Part shown: positions 60,384 to 64,000 of the stretch, in pieces
Numbering within the stretch: the stretch's first letter is position 1
Layout of the letters: each line of letters opens with the position of its first letter
NCBI RefSeq assembly: GCF_014641635.1
Contig: NZ_BMIC01000001.1
Coordinates: forward strand, 124,001-188,000
DNA length: 64,000 nt
Origin: Aquaticitalea lipolytica
Lineage (GTDB): Bacteria > Bacteroidota > Bacteroidia > Flavobacteriales > Flavobacteriaceae
Direction of reading: 5' to 3'
The notes under the pieces: generated by a model
What the model was told of the DNA's origin: nothing
Database searches by the model: none
The model's input: the letters and a program-made list of their open reading frames with translations, nothing else
Made by a program: the position numbers and the translations under genes

Positions 60384-61757
60384 GAAGTTAGCAAAAATAT
60401 TACCTAATAAATCATCATTTGTAATTTCACCTGTAATCTCTCCAAAATGGTATAAAGCTTGTCTAATGTCTATAGCTAGTAAATCACCAGATAAACCAGA
60501 GTCTAGACCATATTTTACTTTTTGAACTTCTTCAAAGGCTTTTAATAAAGCGTCATAATGACGAGTATTAGTTACAATAGTTTCATTATTACGTAATGCA
60601 CCTGTATTAATTAAGTTTAAAAGAGTGCTTGTTAGTTGTTCTACGCCAAACCCAGATTTTGCTGAAAGTAATTTTATTTCTGGGATTTCTTCTTGCATTT
60701 TTGCAAGCTGACTGTCGTCAATCTTATCAATTTTATTGGCTAGAACTATAAGTGGTTTTTGAGGATATTTGTTTTTAATTTTTTCTAATTCAACCTTGAA
60801 TTTTTTACTTAGAGATTTAAACTTTGTACTATCAAACAAGTATATAACCACTTGAGCTTGCTCAATCTTTTCAAAAGTTTTTTTAATTCCTATATTCTCA
60901 ACTATATCTTCAGTTTCACGAATTCCGGCGGTATCAATAAACCTAAAACCAATTCCGCCAATTGAAATTTCATCTTCAATAGTATCTCTTGTGGTACCTG
61001 CTATTTCGCTAACAATTGCACGCTCTTCATTCAATAAAGCATTTAGCAATGTAGATTTTCCAACATTAGGTTCACCAACAATAGCTACAGGAATTCCATT
61101 TTTTATAACATTCCCTACTGCAAAAGAATCGATTAAGCGTTTTAAAACATTTATTATTCTTGTAATAAGCTTATAAAATTCATCTCTGTTAGCAAACTCA
61201 ACATCTTCTTCGGCAAAATCGAGCTCCAGCTCTATTAAGCTAGCAAAATTAAGAAGCTCGTCTCGTAAGTGTTTTATTTCATTACTAAATCCGCCACGCA
61301 TTTGTTGAATTGCTATTTGATGTGATGCTTCACTATCACTTGCAATTAAATCTGCCACAGCTTCAGCTTGACTTAAATCTAATTTTCCGTTTAAAAAAGC
61401 TCGTAATGTAAACTCCCCAGCATTAGCCATTCTGCATCCATTTCGCAAAAATAATTGAATGATTTCTTGTTGAATGTACAAACTTCCATGGCACGAAATC
61501 TCTATCACATCTTCACCAGTATATGAATTTGGATTTTTAAAAACTGTAACCAAAACTTCATCAATCACTCTAGGATCATCTATAATATGGCCTAAATGCA
61601 CTGTATGAGTTTTTTGTTTTGCTAAACTCTTTCCAGAAATAGATTTGAATTTTGAAGAAGCAATTGAAATAGCTTCCTTTCCAGATAAACGTATAACAGC
61701 AATTGCCCCACTTCCTGAAGGAGTTGCCAAAGCAATTATAGTGTCGTTATGTAGCAT
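60369..61757 (-). CDS. mnmE: tRNA modification GTPase MnmE
   Basis: 462 residues. N-terminal tetrahydrofolate-binding domain (TIIALATPSGSGAIAVIRLSG), helical domain, and an inserted Ras-like G domain with GEPNVGKST, DTAGIRET and NKID. The C-terminal Cys motif FCIGK ends the protein. With MnmG it makes the cmnm5 modification at U34 of tRNA. Its 3' end is the integration site, and it remains intact. A -7 box TATTTTTG on the minus strand (61781-61774) lies upstream. Confidence 0.97.
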   Translation of the reverse strand: MLHNDTIIALATPSGSGAIAVIRLSGKEAISIASSKFKSISGKSLAKQKTHTVHLGHIIDDPRVIDEVLVTVFKNPNSYTGEDVIEISCHGSLYIQQEIIQLFLRNGCRMANAGEFTLRAFLNGKLDLSQAEAVADLIASDSEASHQIAIQQMRGGFSNEIKHLRDELLNFASLIELELDFAEEDVEFANRDEFYKLITRIINVLKRLIDSFAVGNVIKNGIPVAIVGEPNVGKSTLLNALLNEERAIVSEIAGTTRDTIEDEISIGGIGFRFIDTAGIRETEDIVENIGIKKTFEKIEQAQVVIYLFDSTKFKSLSKKFKVELEKIKNKYPQKPLIVLANKIDKIDDSQLAKMQEEIPEIKLLSAKSGFGVEQLTSTLLNLINTGALRNNETIVTNTRHYDALLKAFEEVQKVKYGLDSGLSGDLLAIDIRQALYHFGEITGEITNDDLLGNIFANFCIGK

Positions 61758-61884
61758 GGTAATAAATTTTAAACAAAAATATAGTAAAAATGTAATTTGG
61801 CTTAATAATGATTCAGTTCTTTTAAGATTATATTATAACTTATCATTAATAAGAACTTATTATATTTGTACAACTTAAAATTAA

Positions 61885-63033
61885 ATGAAAATGAAAAAAT
61901 TATTTAGCCTAATATTAATAGTTTCTTTGTTTATCTCTTGTAATGAGACAACGAAAAAAAATGATGGTTATGTTATTAGTGGTACTGCAGATGGTGTTTA
62001 TAATGGAATTAGAGTTTATTTAAAAACTATTGATGAACGTGGTAGAGATTTTTACCAAGACACTGCCGTTGTTGTAGACGGAAAATTTAAGTTTGAAGGA
62101 AAAATTGATATTCCAGAAATGTGGTTTTTATCAGTTAATAGTATTGATGGTTATATTCCTATAATGGTTGAAAATGAAAATATTACTGTTACCGTTAATA
62201 AAGACAATATTAATACCTCTACAATTCATGGAACAAAAGCAAACGATGCTTTAACAGAATATAATGAGGGTTTTAATATCCTACTGGAAAAACGAAGTAA
62301 AATAGGTAGAGAAAATATGGGTGTTTTGCGTTCTACAGATTCAATTGAAAAAGCAAATTTTTCTGCAACAATGGCTGAAATGGAAAAAGAAATGAACAGT
62401 TATCCTTTTGACTTTTTAGCTAATCATAAGGACAATTACTTTTCATTAAAACTTATTGAATCATTAATGACGAGTAGCTCAATTGACTTAAGTAAAATTG
62501 AAGATAGTTTTAATAACTTAGATGAATCTGTCAAATCTTCTGGATATGGAAGAGTGGTATTCAGTAAAATATCTGTACAAAAGCTAGAAAATGAGCGTTT
62601 AGGTAGTTTAAACTTAGGTAAAGTTGCCCCAAATTTCACTGCTCCAGATCCAAACGGAAAGATGATTTCTTTAAATGAAATTAAAGGCAAAGTAACTATT
62701 ATTGATTTTTGGGCTTCTTGGTGTGGACCTTGTAGAAGAGAAAATCCTAATGTTGTGAAAACATATAATAAATATCATAATAAAGGTTTAGAAATTATAA
62801 GTGTATCGTTAGATAGAGCAGGCCAAAAAGATAAATGGCTTAAAGCTATTGAGGATGATAAATTAACTTGGCATCATGTATCTAATCTAAACTATTTTAA
62901 CGACCCTGTAGCTAAACAGTATAATATACAATCAATTCCTTCTACTTATATTCTTGATTCTGAAGGTAAAATTGCTGCTAAAAATTTAAGAGGCAAAGCT
63001 CTCGAAGATAAAGTAGCTGAACTTTTAAATTAA
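61885..63033 (+). CDS. TlpA-like thioredoxin lipoprotein with DUF4369
   Basis: 382 residues. Lipoprotein signal with lipobox FISC (Cys about 19); start either the ATG at 61885 or the one two codons later. A DUF4369 domain (YVISGTADGVYNGIRVYLKT) at about 28-130, a helical linker, and a C-terminal AhpC/TSA-thioredoxin domain with WASWCGPCRRENP (CxxC) and cis-Pro IPSTYI. Reduces disulphides or supports cytochrome maturation in the periplasm. A perfect -7 box TATATTTG lies at 61861-61868. Confidence 0.9.
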   Translation: MKMKKLFSLILIVSLFISCNETTKKNDGYVISGTADGVYNGIRVYLKTIDERGRDFYQDTAVVVDGKFKFEGKIDIPEMWFLSVNSIDGYIPIMVENENITVTVNKDNINTSTIHGTKANDALTEYNEGFNILLEKRSKIGRENMGVLRSTDSIEKANFSATMAEMEKEMNSYPFDFLANHKDNYFSLKLIESLMTSSSIDLSKIEDSFNNLDESVKSSGYGRVVFSKISVQKLENERLGSLNLGKVAPNFTAPDPNGKMISLNEIKGKVTIIDFWASWCGPCRRENPNVVKTYNKYHNKGLEIISVSLDRAGQKDKWLKAIEDDKLTWHHVSNLNYFNDPVAKQYNIQSIPSTYILDSEGKIAAKNLRGKALEDKVAELLN

Positions 63034-63034
63034 T

Positions 63035-63065
63035 AAAAAAGCCTTCAATATTTGAAGGCTTTTTT
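63035..63065. terminator. Bidirectional terminator
   Basis: A-run plus GCCTTCAA (63041-63048), a 3-nt loop, TTGAAGGC (63052-63059) then a T-run. It lies between the convergent TlpA-like and rhomboid genes and serves both strands. Confidence 0.9.
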
Positions 63066-63716
63066 TTATAGTTTTCCCATTTTGTGCATTACAAATAATA
63101 TAATAATTGGTATTGCTAACAAAGCAATCATTTTTAAATCGGTTTTAAACAAACCTGGCGCAAGCATTAATGTGACTACATAACCTCCAATTGCACCTCC
63201 AAAATGTGCATCATGCCCAATATTTCCAATTCTATTTTTCATTCCATAAATAGAATATAACAAATATAAAATACCAAACACATAAGCAGGAAATGGTAAT
63301 GGAATAAACATAATCCCCAACTGCATGGTTGGATCTAATAATATAGCTGAATACAAAACTCCAGTAACTGCACCACTTGCTCCAACAGCACTATAATGGT
63401 ATTCTTCCTTATGAAAATATAACGACAGTAAACTACCTAACAGTAAACTTGCAATATAAATGACAATAAAGTTTAAAGTACCCAACTCATCAATAACTAC
63501 ATCTGCAAAAAAATACAGAGTAAACATATTAAAGAACAGGTGCATCATATCAACATGCAAAAAACCAGAACTAAACATACGTATTTGCTCTCCTCTTCTT
63601 ATGCTTCCGACATTAAACTTGTATCGTTCAAAAAAGCCATAATCATCAAATCCTTTTAAAGAAATAATAGCATTTGCTGCAATAATAACAATAGTAATAA
63701 GACTTAAATTACCCAT
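63066..63716 (-). CDS. Rhomboid family intramembrane serine protease
   Basis: 216 residues, six membrane helices. The catalytic Ser is in GASGAVTG and the His in DAHFGGAIGG; the HXXXN-like oxyanion segment is DMMHLFFNMF. Cleaves single-pass membrane proteins within the bilayer. The minus-strand -7 box TAGATTTG (63768-63761) lies 45 bp upstream. Confidence 0.92.
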   Translation of the reverse strand: MGNLSLITIVIIAANAIISLKGFDDYGFFERYKFNVGSIRRGEQIRMFSSGFLHVDMMHLFFNMFTLYFFADVVIDELGTLNFIVIYIASLLLGSLLSLYFHKEEYHYSAVGASGAVTGVLYSAILLDPTMQLGIMFIPLPFPAYVFGILYLLYSIYGMKNRIGNIGHDAHFGGAIGGYVVTLMLAPGLFKTDLKMIALLAIPIIILFVMHKMGKL

Positions 63717-63778
63717 AAACTATAAACGATTAATTATAATATACTCTATATTTACAGCTGCAAATCTAATATTAAAAA

Positions 63779-64000
63779 ATGCAATTTCTAATTTACATTC
63801 TTGTTTATCCATTTTTATGGATAGTCTCTATACTCCCTTTTAGATTACTTTATGCAATTTCTGACCTGCTTTATATATTAATTTTTAGAGTATTTGGATA
63901 TAGAAAAAAGGTTGTAAAAGAAAATTTAAGGCTTGTGTTTCCTAATAAGTCTAAAGAAGAAATTAACCTTATCACAAAGAAGTTTTATCACCATTTGTGT
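63779..64000 (+). CDS. Lipid A biosynthesis acyltransferase (LpxL/HtrB-like), 5' part
   Basis: 74 codons from the ATG at 63779 to the window edge. Starts with a hydrophobic anchor (FLIYILVYPFLWIVSILPFR) followed by RKKVVKENLRLVFPNKSKEE, the conserved N-terminal run of the LpxL/HtrB family that adds acyl chains to lipid A. The catalytic H-x4-D box lies beyond the window. A near -7 box TATATTTA is at 63747-63754, in the divergent region shared with the rhomboid gene. Confidence 0.85.
   Translation, partial: MQFLIYILVYPFLWIVSILPFRLLYAISDLLYILIFRVFGYRKKVVKENLRLVFPNKSKEEINLITKKFYHHLC

Noticed and set aside
1-64000. tRNA or rRNA genes
   Set aside because: I saw no cloverleaf-like or rRNA-like segment, and the integration site is a protein gene end (mnmE) rather than a tRNA. 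A dedicated covariance search was not possible.

Overview
The window is AT-rich, with TAnnTTTG-type -7 promoter boxes, type IX secretion cargo, SprB/PorP-SprF gliding genes and a Bacteroidetes-type tyrosine integrase. Together these point to a member of the Flavobacteriaceae (Bacteroidota). I cannot name a genus from sequence alone.

Region 1 (about 1-24.2 kb) is a stress / low-oxygen island in the chromosome. After the edge of a PQQ-type sugar dehydrogenase come six universal stress proteins (one frameshifted), an Hsp20, a beta-CASP ribonuclease, an ATP-cone nuclease, an eRF1-like protein, a TerB-like protein, an FMN-binding protein, MlaEFD lipid-transport genes, a patatin lipase, an HMA metal chaperone, an L,D-transpeptidase and a fermentative-type D-lactate dehydrogenase. 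In the middle sit a cytosolic PAS histidine kinase with a FixL-like first PAS domain and a receiver-CRP/FNR hybrid regulator. Nine intergenic palindromes of the FNR type (TGAY-N4-RTCA) each lie exactly 23 bp before a TAnnTTTR box and so would drive nearly every transcription unit from 2 to 23 kb. I read this as one coherent regulon with its regulator inside it, resembling the actinobacterial DosR regulon in content but built on a FixL/FNR-type switch.

Region 2 (24.2-39.7 kb) encodes the cell surface and gliding machinery: a 2742-residue SprB-like adhesin, a PorP/SprF partner, a PorP/SprF-coiled-coil-SPOR-like fusion, a second type-B T9SS cargo protein, a secreted beta-helix protein and a small exported protein.

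Region 3 (about 39,833-60,383) is a 20.5-kb integrated element at the 3' end of mnmE. Both ends carry a 15-bp imperfect repeat encoding the MnmE C-terminus CIGK-stop, and GCAACAAA-type arm repeats flank the ends. The integrase, excisionase-like proteins and VirE-N/DUF3987 replication-type genes lie at the mnmE end. Cargo is a broad-spectrum mercury operon (ArsR-family regulator, MerT-HMA fusion, MerP, two passengers, MerB, MerA) controlled by two copies of one operator. There is also a four-gene defence cluster: XRE regulator, one-polypeptide restriction-methylase, HEPN protein, and an Argonaute that keeps its guide 5'-phosphate pocket but has lost recognisable catalytic residues. A gene-poor part of the element (41.75-42.54 kb) holds GC-rich hairpins and a 220-bp nest of crossing inverted repeats that no gene explains.

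Region 4 (60.4-64 kb) returns to core chromosome: mnmE, a TlpA-like thioredoxin lipoprotein, a rhomboid protease, and the start of a lipid A acyltransferase-family gene.
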